Positions 19,058 through 27,854 of a DNA stretch of 64,000 nucleotides are shown one piece after another (position 1 is the stretch's first letter; each line of letters starts with the position of its first letter). The stretch spans positions 248,001-312,000 of the forward strand of contig NZ_CP101166.1 of the NCBI RefSeq assembly GCF_024298885.1, read 5' to 3'. The notes under the pieces were generated by a model. The model was not told where the DNA came from, searched no databases, and worked only from the letters and a program-made list of their open reading frames with translations. The position numbers and the translations under genes are program-made. The stretch comes from Haloglomus halophilum (GTDB taxonomy: Archaea; Halobacteriota; Halobacteria; Halobacteriales; Haloarculaceae).

Positions 19058-20022
19058 ATTGTTGATACTGCTGAGCTGGCGCTGTCGAGTCAAAGAGGAC
19101 AAAGACACCGCTGACGCGGTGTCCGACACGAATGATTCCGCTCGATGTGTTTGGGTCCGAATCGGTCGCAGCGGACCTGCCCCAACAGGTTCGCTGGCGT
19201 GACAGTGTTTCCAGTCCCCACTGCTGTTCTGACCGAACGGTCAAAAAACGGTAGCTACGGACAGTTTCAGCGGCATCTCTGTAAGGATTGCGACCGGACG
19301 TTCAACGATAAGACCGGCACGATTTTCGCTCACTCGGAGATCGCACTCCGCAAATGGTTGTGCTCAATCTACGCGCTTTTGCGGTTTAACACCAGTCACA
19401 GGCAGATACAGTGCGAAATAGAGGTCACCTACAAAACAATTCACAGGCGTGTCGAGCGCTTCGCCGAAGCGCTCGACGGGCCGTCACTCAATCTCCGTGG
19501 ACCGCGGTCAAAATTGACGAGTTCTACGTCTCTGCCGGCTTGAAAGGCCTCGAGCGCAACAGCTGATTGCGCTCTCACGGCCTCGCTCGACGCGAACGCG
19601 GAACCTATAGAACCAGACAAACACCCCGTTCGTTCTCGTGGATTGCGGCACCGAGCAGTGGTCCGTTGTGCCAGTGAAATCCGCAGACGAATCGACGATT
19701 CGGCTCCTGCTGGCGGTCAGCCAGCAGGAGCCCCGTCTTGCCGACGGATTTTATGTGTACGATCCGCTTGCGGAAGACGAGCAATTCGACCGCGGATACG
19801 TCGTTTACGGAGACGGCGAGTACGCCAACGAGACGGTCCACGTGAACACCTGCGAGAGCCACGCGTCGCTGGCGCGACGGTGGCTCTCGCCGCATCGAGG
19901 CATCTCAAAAGATTACCTTACACAGTATACCCGAGCGTTCCAACTCAGACGAGAACTCTATCGCAACCCCGGACGAGAAGCGCTCAAACACGCTGTCAGA
20001 GTGACTCTCTAAAATCAACAAT
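19058..20022 (+). mobile_element. IS1595-family element, inactive
   Basis: A short inverted pair ATTGTTGAT (19058-19066) and ATCAACAAT (20014-20022) brackets a broken transposase. The length of about 965 bases suits an IS1595-type element of haloarchaea. The repeats are short, so the exact ends are uncertain, and no target duplication was recognised next to them. Confidence 0.55.
19132..20012 (+). pseudogene. IS1595-family transposase, frameshifted
   Basis: Starting at ATG 19132 the frame reads MIPLDVFGSESVAADLPQQV, then shifts. The zinc-finger and helix region follow as LCKDCDRTFNDKTGTIFAHS and FNTSHRQIQCEIEVTYKTIH. After further shifts come TIRLLLAVSQQE and VHVNTCESHASLARRWLSPH, where the catalytic DDE core and the S-H-x-S/W block lie, and a tail RREL. 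The DDE-type enzyme would move the element by cut and paste or copying. Several frameshifts make it non-functional. The C-terminal half keeps a long open frame, so decay is recent. Confidence 0.75.
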
Positions 20023-20362
20023 GTGCTACACAAGAGCGAACGGCCATCCCTCTGGAAGTCTGCATCCAAAATTAAGACGTGTCTCTTGGGTCACCACTGG
20101 TGCAACAAACGCGGAAAGTTGCGACCAGTAAATTCCGATAACGGGCAACTTTGAGAATGAAAATGCACATGTATGTCCTCATTTATTTATAGTTCATTAT
20201 GGCCTTAATTATGTTAATCAGTTTTGAATATGGAAACCAACCATTTTCCTTGGGGGCAATAGGTACTAAATGGAAGTTTTTGAAATCGTCCATTTTATTA
20301 TTCTCTGCTCCCCTAGTATTGATTAGCCATCATGGAGAGATTATACACAACGGAAACGGCTG

Positions 20363-22144
20363 TTACTGCGTCGCATAAAAATCAGCGTACTTTCCGTTCT
20401 CTTCCACAAGCTCAAAATGTTGACCCCGCTCTATAATTTCGCCATCTTCCATCATGTAAATCCTATCGGCATCCGTAATCGTTGAGAGTCGGTGCGCAAT
20501 TGCGATGATTCCGTAATCACGGTCCATCGATTCGATGCCCCGATGGACATCTGCCTCTAGGTGGCTATCGAGGTCACTCGTCGCCTCGTCCAGAATCAGG
20601 AAGTCCGCATCCTTCAGCAGCGCCCGAGCAATCGCCACTCGCTGCTTCTGCCCCCCCGATAGTCTGACTCCGTTATCGCCGAGAACCGTATCGTATCCCT
20701 GCGGCAACTCGTCGAAGAACTCGTCCACCTTTGCGATGCGAACCGCGCGGTCGATTTCCTCCTCTGTCGCCTCTCGGTTTCCGATAGTGAGGTTGTATCG
20801 GAGGGTGTCGTTGAAGATGAATGGGTGCTGCCGAACCAGCGAGACGCGGGAGCGCCACTCGTGGATGTCGAACTGTCCGATCGGCGTCCCGTCGGCAGTA
20901 ATCTCTCCCCCGTCGGGTGTGTACATCCGAATCAGCAACGAGACAATCGTAGACTTCCCAGTCCCTGACGGTCCCGCGAATGCGACGAACTCGCCGCGGT
21001 CCACATTGAACGAGACGCCGTTGAGCACCTGTTCGTCGGTCGTCTCGTACGAGAACTCGATATCATCGAACCAAACCTCATCGACGGGAACGGGAACCGA
21101 TTCCTCCCCATCGTCCTCCTGATTCTGTTCCAGCCGCTTGACGAACGACTGCGTGCGGACGAGATGCGGTAGGTCGTTCTCGGCGGCATAAACGACATCG
21201 TTCAGATGGCTGAGTTTCGGCCCGAGCCGGAACATCGCGAACAGGAACACCCCGAGCGCACCCAGTGACAGGTTCGCTACCTCAATACCGACGAAGAGCA
21301 GTGCGAACACCGTCGCCGCCGTCATGAACTGGTTGAAGTTGTTGATGATGGCCTGATTCCGTCGCTGGTGGACCATCGAGTCAACGTGCTGTGTCACTGC
21401 AGTCCGGAAGTCACCGAAGAGCTCCGTGTGGAGGTTGAACGCCTTCACATCCCGAATCCCCTGCATCCCTGCCTGAACGGACTCCTGCACACGCTCGTTC
21501 GCGTTAGCGACCTTGCTCCCGACGCTGAATCCTGACTCAACTACGCGCCTAATCCCGTACATGAGTCCGCCGAGGGCAACGACGCTGACCAGCATCAGTA
21601 TTGGCGCGAGAGCGAACGCGACGAGCAGGTACGCGAGACTGATGAGGAAAAGCTCAAGAATCCGGCGCACCTTCTGAATTGTATTCCCCGCGTAGTGGGT
21701 CTGCGTGATGATGGCGTTCAGCATCTCGTCGGAACCCTTCGTGTCGAAGTAGGAGATTCGGGCATCCAGCGCGTTCTCGAAGGCCTCCGTACGCAGATAG
21801 CGCATGTAGTCCATCCGTAGCTTCGCGGTCAGCCAGTCGATGACGAACGCACAGGTGTATCGAACAGCGAGAATCAATCCGACGCCGAGGAGAATGTACT
21901 GCAGCTTGAAGGGGACACCTAGAAACTCGTACACACTGGCGAATAGCCCGACGAGTCCACCACTCGCCTCGGCTTTTCCCTGCGTTACCTGGATGATGGG
22001 GAGGATGAATCCCACCCCCAGGCCTTCCAAGACGGCAACGACGACCCCAAGCCCGACGATGCCCGCCGTGAACTTCGGCCGATACCGCGCAACACCCACC
22101 AGCGCCCGAAGTTGCTCCCGCGAAGACGGCATCTCCTCGGTCAC
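20363..22144 (-). CDS. ABC exporter (permease fused to ATPase), possible lipid-linked glycan flippase
   Basis: A 593-residue half-transporter with six transmembrane segments in residues ~25-310 and a C-terminal nucleotide-binding domain. Walker A is GPSGTGKST (near residue 390), the signature LSGGQKQRVAIARALL (near 497), Walker B LILDEATSDLD and the switch histidine IAHRLST. It should work as a homodimer. Exporters of this class (MsbA, PglK) flip lipids or lipid-linked oligosaccharides, and no other intact flippase is visible, so a PglK-like role is a reasonable inference. A GTG at 22144 follows GGAGGA closely and is taken as start; an upstream TTG (22162) and a downstream ATG are alternatives. 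It is flanked by broken IS elements on both sides. Confidence 0.8.
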   Translation of the reverse strand: MTEEMPSSREQLRALVGVARYRPKFTAGIVGLGVVVAVLEGLGVGFILPIIQVTQGKAEASGGLVGLFASVYEFLGVPFKLQYILLGVGLILAVRYTCAFVIDWLTAKLRMDYMRYLRTEAFENALDARISYFDTKGSDEMLNAIITQTHYAGNTIQKVRRILELFLISLAYLLVAFALAPILMLVSVVALGGLMYGIRRVVESGFSVGSKVANANERVQESVQAGMQGIRDVKAFNLHTELFGDFRTAVTQHVDSMVHQRRNQAIINNFNQFMTAATVFALLFVGIEVANLSLGALGVFLFAMFRLGPKLSHLNDVVYAAENDLPHLVRTQSFVKRLEQNQEDDGEESVPVPVDEVWFDDIEFSYETTDEQVLNGVSFNVDRGEFVAFAGPSGTGKSTIVSLLIRMYTPDGGEITADGTPIGQFDIHEWRSRVSLVRQHPFIFNDTLRYNLTIGNREATEEEIDRAVRIAKVDEFFDELPQGYDTVLGDNGVRLSGGQKQRVAIARALLKDADFLILDEATSDLDSHLEADVHRGIESMDRDYGIIAIAHRLSTITDADRIYMMEDGEIIERGQHFELVEENGKYADFYATQ

Positions 22145-22268
22145 GACTCCTCCCCGCAACAACCCTGTCTTGCGAACATTCTGGTGTCACAAACAGGGGG
22201 CGAAGCGAGACATAAACCTGCTGTTGTTACAGCGGAAAAGATTATCCTGGTGACACTTTATATCCGAA

Positions 22269-23014
22269 GGCACTGTCTAGTTTAGCACTTCCTCAGCTGA
22301 CGTTCGTCCGTCGAGCGATTGGTACGGTCGCTGCTCGTTGCAGTATTGCACAAAAAGCGAAGTCTATCAGCGGACGCTCCGCCGACTGCCGACCCACGAG
22401 TGATGGAAGCGGTCGATGCGCTGCTTGAGTGTGTGAAACCACTTTTCGATGAGGTTTTGATCGGTGTAATCCACCTGACCGCTTACGCCTAACCGAGCGA
22501 AGTCAGTCCGATAGCCGTAGGAATCAGTCAGAAACGAGGTGTTCGAGCAGTCGTGGTTTTCTGTGAATCGGTGGAGGAACGCAGCCGCTGGATCGGTACC
22601 ATGACGCTTGAAAATCTGGGCATCGAGAATCAACTTTGTATCGAGGTCGATTGTATCGCACACCCAATACAGGTCACCGTTGACCCGGACAGCAGTTTCG
22701 TCGACTGCGACCCGCGACGGCGAAGCCGTCGGCGGGTCGGGACTGCTGTCAGTCAGCCGATGTACCCACTGAAAGTTCGCCTGATGCGAGTGTTCCACGC
22801 CGAGTGACGCGAGAATTGCTTCTGTTTCCCTGAGAGAACAACCGGTCGCGTGGAGCCGGACGGCGAACGCCCTAACGGGCGTCGCCATCCGCTCGCGCCC
22901 CCACTATTCATCTAACTCCCCGTCATACTCCTCGCTGAGCAGGTCTGCGAGCATCTTTGGACAAGACACTCAACGACCTGCTCACTTCTCAAACTGGCCT
23001 AACTAGACAGTGCC
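22269..23014 (-). mobile_element. IS6-family element, inactive (746 bp)
   Basis: Perfect 14-base terminal inverted repeats GGCACTGTCTAGTT (22269) and AACTAGACAGTGCC (ending 23014) enclose a broken transposase. The flanking eight bases differ (TATCCGAA and TGATGCCC), so no target duplication remains. A sister element of identical length lies at 29284-30029. Confidence 0.85.
22277..22954 (-). pseudogene. IS6-family transposase with in-frame stops
   Basis: The frame starts MLADLLSEEYDGELDE, meets a stop, continues with the helix-turn-helix region (VRAFAVRLHATGCSLRETE) and the catalytic core VAVDETAVRVNGDLYWVCDTIDL with its first aspartate. NLIEKWFHTLKQRIDRF carries the last catalytic glutamate. 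Two consecutive stops follow RRSVR, after which FVQYCNEQRPYQSLDGRTSAEE completes the family C-terminus. Three nonsense changes without frameshift make it inactive. Confidence 0.85.
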
Positions 23015-23179
23015 TGATGCCCGTCAGCCAGAGAAATTCCGGCTCTTACTGCGCGAAAGCGTGGTTGAAGCTTTCATTACACCGTCTAATACTTAACCGA
23101 ACACCGATGCTTCCTACTGCTCAGCAATTATACAAGCTTATACTCCTGGTTTGCTGAATTGAAACACGGTAGTCCGAAT

Positions 23180-24448
23180 ATGGAGGATACAATTGCAACG
23201 GCTTCAAAGAACTATGTTTCAATTAAATATAGATATTATAGAACTAAATTATTAAAAGGGTTGCAATATTTATTTGATGAGGGCGGAGGTACAGTAGAAT
23301 CAGTTTTATTGTGGCCACCATTCAAGTGCCAAAATCAGTTTTACGATATAGCTAACCGCTTGGGATGGTATCTCCCTGCAGAATCTTTTGATAACTGCGA
23401 AATTCACGTAGTGATTTCCTCGGAGATAGACGAGCAAATTAGCGCACCCCCATCACAAGCTTCGTATGACACGAACCATTTGCCGTTTGTTTTTCATACC
23501 TCATGTGAAGATATCCAGTTTGATCTCGTTGCTGAACTAATTTTGCTCTGGGATTACTCACGATTCTGGAGTTCCCCTATTCTCAGAAATATTGGAAAAA
23601 CTGAAATAGTGGATCCAGAGTATTTTTCCACCGTTGAATCATCCACCTGGGAGAATGTCACCAGGAAAATTCGCAATTCTTTTGCTCATAATTCCGAAAA
23701 AAACTATCGGGATTTGAGTTCATCAAAAGAATATCCCGCATCCTTCGTATTTGCGACCGGGCCAAGTTTAGATGATGTTTTTGATATTGAAATCCCAGAA
23801 GACGCACTGTCTATAATCTGCAACAGTATCGTCCGTGACGATGAGCTCCTTCAACATCTCCAGCCGGATGTATTAGTATTCGCTGACCCCGTCTTTCACT
23901 TCGGTCCAAGTAAATATGCACATGAGTTCAGACAGGATGCAATCAAGGTATTGAGGAAATACAACTGCAAGGCCGTCATTCCAAAAGAGTATCACAGTCT
24001 GCTTGCCGGTCACTACCCGGAATTTCGTGACCATTTAATAGGAGTTAGAAGCGTTTCTGCAGACAAACCAGTCTTTCCCACTCCAAATCGGCTTGAAGTT
24101 ATGGGTACAGCCAATATTATGACGTTATTCATGCTCCCAATCGCGATGGCCCTAACGGATGATGTTCGAATCGTCGGTGCTGATGGTAGAGAAGAAAATG
24201 AGTCGTACTTTTGGGAACACAGCGACACCGCCCAGTACGACGATGAGCTTATGAAAACGGTTGCCGAAACCCATCCTTCGTTTTTCCGAGATCGGATATA
24301 TGAAGACTACTATGACCAGCACGTTGAGACTCTCACCGAGATAATCGAGTATGGGGAACAAGATGGGATTCAGTTTCACAACCTCACCCATTCGTATATT
24401 CCCTGTCTCTCTGAACGGAGAGTCGATCCGAGCGAACTCGAGACGTAA
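23180..24448 (+). CDS. DUF115/MptE-like protein, possible surface-glycan enzyme
   Basis: A 422-residue, AT-rich gene. Around residue 190 FVFATGPSLDDVFDIEI begins a Rossmann-like domain, followed by ICNSIVRDDELLQHLQPDVL and VFADPVFHFGPSKYA. The G-P-S-L loop and the later D-P pattern resemble the family that groups 6-hydroxymethylpterin diphosphokinase MptE, the Maf flagellin-modification proteins and some sialyltransferase-like enzymes. In glycan clusters such proteins are usually thought to transfer nonulosonic or other sugars. The N-terminal 180 residues are not recognised. ATG 23180 is preferred; the frame is open further upstream without another ATG. Composition suggests transfer. Confidence 0.5.
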   Translation: MEDTIATASKNYVSIKYRYYRTKLLKGLQYLFDEGGGTVESVLLWPPFKCQNQFYDIANRLGWYLPAESFDNCEIHVVISSEIDEQISAPPSQASYDTNHLPFVFHTSCEDIQFDLVAELILLWDYSRFWSSPILRNIGKTEIVDPEYFSTVESSTWENVTRKIRNSFAHNSEKNYRDLSSSKEYPASFVFATGPSLDDVFDIEIPEDALSIICNSIVRDDELLQHLQPDVLVFADPVFHFGPSKYAHEFRQDAIKVLRKYNCKAVIPKEYHSLLAGHYPEFRDHLIGVRSVSADKPVFPTPNRLEVMGTANIMTLFMLPIAMALTDDVRIVGADGREENESYFWEHSDTAQYDDELMKTVAETHPSFFRDRIYEDYYDQHVETLTEIIEYGEQDGIQFHNLTHSYIPCLSERRVDPSELET

Positions 24449-24508
24449 TCACGCCATGGGTTATCGGTACCGGAGTGCTTAATTCCGGACATTCGTTATG
24501 GCCCGTTG

Positions 24509-25504
24509 ATGGAATCGCCCCGGGCATCGATCATCATCCGCTGTTACAACGAGCGAGAGCATATCGAGAAACTGCTTCACGGAATCTTCGAACAACGGAT
24601 GAACGATTTCGAGGTCATCTTAGTCGACTCGGGATCGACCGATGGAACAATCGAAGTCGCAAAGCAGTACCCGATCGACGAGGTCGTCTACATACCCCCG
24701 GACAAGTTCTCGTTCGGCCGGGCGCTCAACTACGGCTGTAAAGAGGCCAACGGTGAGTTCTGCGTGTTCGCGAGCGCCCACGTCTACCCGACTCGCGTCG
24801 ATTGGCTGGAAAATTTGCTCGACAAGTTCGACGAGGACATCGCCCTGGTGTACGGCAAGCAGCGCGGGAACCACGTGACGAAGTACCCTGAGAAGCGGGT
24901 CTTCCGACGGTGGTTCCCCGAGGAGGATGTGGACTACCAGTCCTCCCCCTTCTGTAACAACGCCAACGCCGCCATTCGCCGTTCGGTGTGGGAAGAGTTC
25001 CGGTACGACGAGAGCCTGACGGGGCTCGAGGACCTAGATTGGGCCAAGAGAGTCCAGGAGACGGGATGGCACATCTCGTATGCGAGTGATGCTGAGATCA
25101 TCCATGTCCACGACGAAACCCCCCGAGAGGTCTACAACCGATATCGGCGTGAGGCGATTGCACACAAGCAGATTTTCCCAGATCAGGAATTCACCTTCGG
25201 AGATTTTCTCAAGATGTTCGGGTCGAATACCGTGATGGACTACATCGCTGCGGCTCGTGAGGGGAAACTCCTCGATAGTATTGTCGAGATTCCTCGGTTC
25301 CGGCTCATGCAGTTCTGGGGCACGTACAGAGGGTTTGCACGAGACAAGCCCGTCTCAGATCGGCTCTGGCGACGGTTCTACTACCCCGATAGGAACGGAT
25401 ACCCGAGTGAGGAACACTCTGGCGGGGGTTCGGAAGATGACGATCTGCGTATCGAGTATCCGAAAGGGGACGAACTGCCAGGAAGCAAGTCAATCGAGGG
25501 TTGA
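24509..25504 (+). CDS. GT2-family glycosyltransferase
   Basis: A 331-residue family 2 enzyme. ASIIIRCYNEREHIEKLL opens the fold, VILVDSGSTDGTIEVAKQY holds the nucleotide-binding aspartate, and FASAHVYPTRVDWLENLL replaces the usual D-x-D with A-H-V. This substitution occurs in a subset of rhamnosyltransferase-like GT2 proteins. LTGLEDLDWAKRVQETGW carries the catalytic-base E-D region. The donor is unknown. ATG 24509 was chosen over the TTG one codon earlier. It follows the MptE-like gene by 60 bases, so the two may be co-expressed, and it precedes the broken flippase. Confidence 0.8.
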   Translation: MESPRASIIIRCYNEREHIEKLLHGIFEQRMNDFEVILVDSGSTDGTIEVAKQYPIDEVVYIPPDKFSFGRALNYGCKEANGEFCVFASAHVYPTRVDWLENLLDKFDEDIALVYGKQRGNHVTKYPEKRVFRRWFPEEDVDYQSSPFCNNANAAIRRSVWEEFRYDESLTGLEDLDWAKRVQETGWHISYASDAEIIHVHDETPREVYNRYRREAIAHKQIFPDQEFTFGDFLKMFGSNTVMDYIAAAREGKLLDSIVEIPRFRLMQFWGTYRGFARDKPVSDRLWRRFYYPDRNGYPSEEHSGGGSEDDDLRIEYPKGDELPGSKSIEG

Positions 25505-25577
25505 CGAAGGTTGGTGGAAAATCTACAATCCCTGGTTGATTCCCCTATCTGGCGACGAGATGAAGGACCTGTAATTA

Positions 25578-25748
25578 ATGCTCGAAATCGACCGGCTCAA
25601 GAATCTACTACGGCTGACCAGCATCTACTCAGTCGGGAAAATCGGAGCGGCAGCGATTGGATTCGCTCTCTATCCGATTTACACCCAGTTCATCACTGTG
25701 CCGCTCGATATTCTTCGGTCGGGTTCGTCACCTCAAATACTGAGGAAT
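25578..25748 (+). pseudogene. polysaccharide flippase (Wzx-like), N-terminal stub
   Basis: ATG 25578 begins LEIDRLKNLLRLTSIYSVGK then AAAIGFALYPIYTQF, the amphipathic start and first membrane segment of Wzx/RfbX-type O-antigen flippases. After about 50 residues the frame is interrupted by a small inverted-repeat element at 25749, and no continuation is found on its far side. The remaining ~400 residues of a normal flippase are missing. Loss of this gene would leave the ABC exporter at 20.4-22.1 kb as the only visible translocator. Confidence 0.6.
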
Positions 25749-25889
25749 GGCCTTGTTTAGACGCGGTGCAAATCGTCTTCTACGGCCGCTATCCGGTCAA
25801 CGAAGTCCAGTAGAGAGGACCTCACGGATTGATTCTATTTGGCCGACATCGCTACTGACCGACCTCTTCAGAAGCGTCTAAACAAGGCT
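25749..25889. mobile_element. 141-bp MITE with 9-bp target duplication
   Basis: The element starts GGCCTTGTTTAGACGC and ends GCGTCTAAACAAGGCT, a 16-base terminal inverted repeat with one mismatch. Direct repeats CTGAGGAAT at 25740-25748 and 25890-25898 are a clean 9-base target duplication. It is too short to code for a transposase. The terminus is identical to that of the IS5-type remnant beginning at 28838, so that family probably mobilised it. It sits in the flippase stub. Confidence 0.9.
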
Positions 25890-25898
25890 CTGAGGAAT

Positions 25899-26147
25899 AA
25901 TCCTCCAGCTCAACTAAACTGACCTTGGGATAGGTCGTCTCACTATCCGGAATAACCCTTCTTGCCAGCTTTCGGAGTTTCATTTGTAAACCCATATTCA
26001 AATCGATAGTATATCTAACATGGTTACACAATTACCTCCCGGTTTAGCCTTTTGAAACACAGAGTGCACGTATAACGATAGTCCGATGGGACAGTTAATA
26101 CCACTTCGGGTTGGGGGCAGTCTTAATCTACTTCAAGGGGAATCTTC
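25899..26147. other. intergenic, no gene recognised
   Basis: About 250 bases without a supported reading frame. It lies between the MITE and the SDR gene, and the promoter of the following plus-strand genes must be here, though no single TATA element stands out. Confidence 0.3.
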
Positions 26148-26969
26148 ATGCGATATCCATCCCCCGATACTGGTATGTCCCCAATACTTCACGGAGAATT
26201 CGACGACGCAGTAATCGTAATCACTGGCTCAACTAGAGGAATTGGGGCAGAAATAGCTAGAAGGTTCGCTGTGGAAGGGGGGGCAGTAGTGGTGTCTGGC
26301 CGTTCAGATTCCCAGGGGGAGAAGATTGTTACCGACATCCAAGATGCAGGTGGGACGGCCGATTTCGTGTCGGCCGATCTACGGAATCCTGATGACATCC
26401 ATAGACTGGTACACCAGACCGTTGATCAGTTCGGCCGTATCGATGTACTGGTGAACAATGCGGCAGTACAGACGGAAACCTCTGTAACTGAGGCCACGAT
26501 TGAAGACTGGACCCGCATAGTTGAGACCAATTTCCGCGCCTACTGGCTGACAGTCAAGCACGCAGTCGAACACATGCCCGAAGGCTCCAGTGTGGTAAAC
26601 GTCTCGTCTAACCACGCACACCACACCATGCCACGCATGTTCCCCTACAACGCGGTCAAAGCAGGTATCGAGGGAATGACCCGCGCGATGGCACTCGACC
26701 TCGGAAAACTCGGAATTCGGGCTAACGCCGTCACTCCGGGTTGGGTTCGAGTCGACCGAACGGAGCAAGAGCTGTCGAAGGAGGAGGAGGAACACCTCCA
26801 GAATATCCATCCGGTCGGACGAATCGGAGAACCGGAGGATATCGCGGGCACGGTCCTGTGGCTCGCAAGCGATGACGCTGCGTTCGTCACCGGTAGCTCG
26901 ATTCTGGTTGACGGTGGGCGGGGCGCTGTCATGCAGGACGACACGATGGCTCAATACCAGAACTCCTGA
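26148..26969 (+). CDS. short-chain dehydrogenase/reductase (SDR)
   Basis: A 273-residue classical SDR. The cofactor loop is TGSTRGIGAEIARRF (about residues 26-40), followed by VLVNNAAVQTE, VVNVSSNHAHH with the catalytic serine, and YNAVKAGIEGMTRAMALDLG with the Tyr and Lys of the active site. The C-terminus VTGSSILVDGGRG is standard. The enzyme would interconvert a hydroxyl and a keto group with NAD(P)H. The ATG at 26148 and one nine codons later are both possible. With the cytidylyltransferase and 2-hydroxyacid dehydrogenase that follow in the same direction it could make a CMP-activated sugar acid or polyol; that is inference. Confidence 0.85.
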   Translation: MRYPSPDTGMSPILHGEFDDAVIVITGSTRGIGAEIARRFAVEGGAVVVSGRSDSQGEKIVTDIQDAGGTADFVSADLRNPDDIHRLVHQTVDQFGRIDVLVNNAAVQTETSVTEATIEDWTRIVETNFRAYWLTVKHAVEHMPEGSSVVNVSSNHAHHTMPRMFPYNAVKAGIEGMTRAMALDLGKLGIRANAVTPGWVRVDRTEQELSKEEEEHLQNIHPVGRIGEPEDIAGTVLWLASDDAAFVTGSSILVDGGRGAVMQDDTMAQYQNS

Positions 26970-27071
26970 ACCATCCTCGGGTTCTTCCAACCCAACGATA
27001 GTCCAAACCAGCGGATCAACTATGAGGGACAATCCAAAGGTTGATTTCTTTTTCCTGAGTGTTCGAACGTA

Positions 27072-27764
27072 ATGCCCCGGTTAGCCGCACTCGTGCCGAT
27101 GAAGGGCCACAGCGAGCGTGTGCCGAACAAGAATCTTCGTGACTTCAACGGCCGACCGCTCTGTCACTGGATTCTGAATACACTGCGTGTCACGCCAGAG
27201 GTGGATGAGATCGTGGTCAATACCGACTCTCCCGAAATCGGCTCTGAAGCGAAAGAATTCGACGCCACAGTAATCGACCGACCTGAACAATTACAGGGAG
27301 ACTACGTACCGATGAACGATATCATCCTCTATGATGTCGAGAGAGTAGATGCGGACCTGTATCTTCAGACTCACTGCACCAACCCGCTCCTCCGCTCAGG
27401 GACAATTCGTGATGCAGTGGCGATGTTAGAAGAGAATGAGAGTTGCGACTCCGTCTTTTCTGTGACTTCACTTCAGACGCGTCTCTGGGATGACAACTGC
27501 AGACCTATCAATCACGAGCGCGATCAACTCCAGCGCACCCAAGATCTGGACCCCGTCTATGAGGAGAACTCGAATATATATCTATTCACACAGGACTCGG
27601 TCGAGAGCCGCGAGAACCGAATCGGTGACCGACCGATGATGTTCCCGATGGAAGAGGAGGAGGCGATTGATATCGATGAACCGATCGATTTTCGCATTGC
27701 CGAATTCCTGCACAAAGATCGCTACGGGGAAGATCCAGAACTTCAGACGGCTGTTGATAGCTAA
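27072..27764 (+). CDS. CMP-sugar synthetase (NeuA/KdsB-like cytidylyltransferase)
   Basis: A 230-residue nucleotidyltransferase. It begins ALVPMKGHSERVPNKNLRDF, the CTP-binding loop of acylneuraminate and related cytidylyltransferases. IVVNTDSPEIGSEA is the second conserved strand, QTHCTNPLLRSGTI carries the substrate-side T-x-P block, and EEAIDIDEPIDFRIAE is the final metal-binding D-x-D region. It should couple CTP to an acidic sugar such as a nonulosonic acid, with release of pyrophosphate. No NeuB-type synthase is visible in the window, so the sugar is unknown. Confidence 0.8.
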   Translation: MPRLAALVPMKGHSERVPNKNLRDFNGRPLCHWILNTLRVTPEVDEIVVNTDSPEIGSEAKEFDATVIDRPEQLQGDYVPMNDIILYDVERVDADLYLQTHCTNPLLRSGTIRDAVAMLEENESCDSVFSVTSLQTRLWDDNCRPINHERDQLQRTQDLDPVYEENSNIYLFTQDSVESRENRIGDRPMMFPMEEEEAIDIDEPIDFRIAEFLHKDRYGEDPELQTAVDS

Positions 27765-27854
27765 TGCATTAGAGTATGAATAGTAAATTACTGGCGCGAG
27801 ACTGGATAGAGGAGAACTGTTTTGTATCTACTGGGGGTCGGCTATGCCACACCA

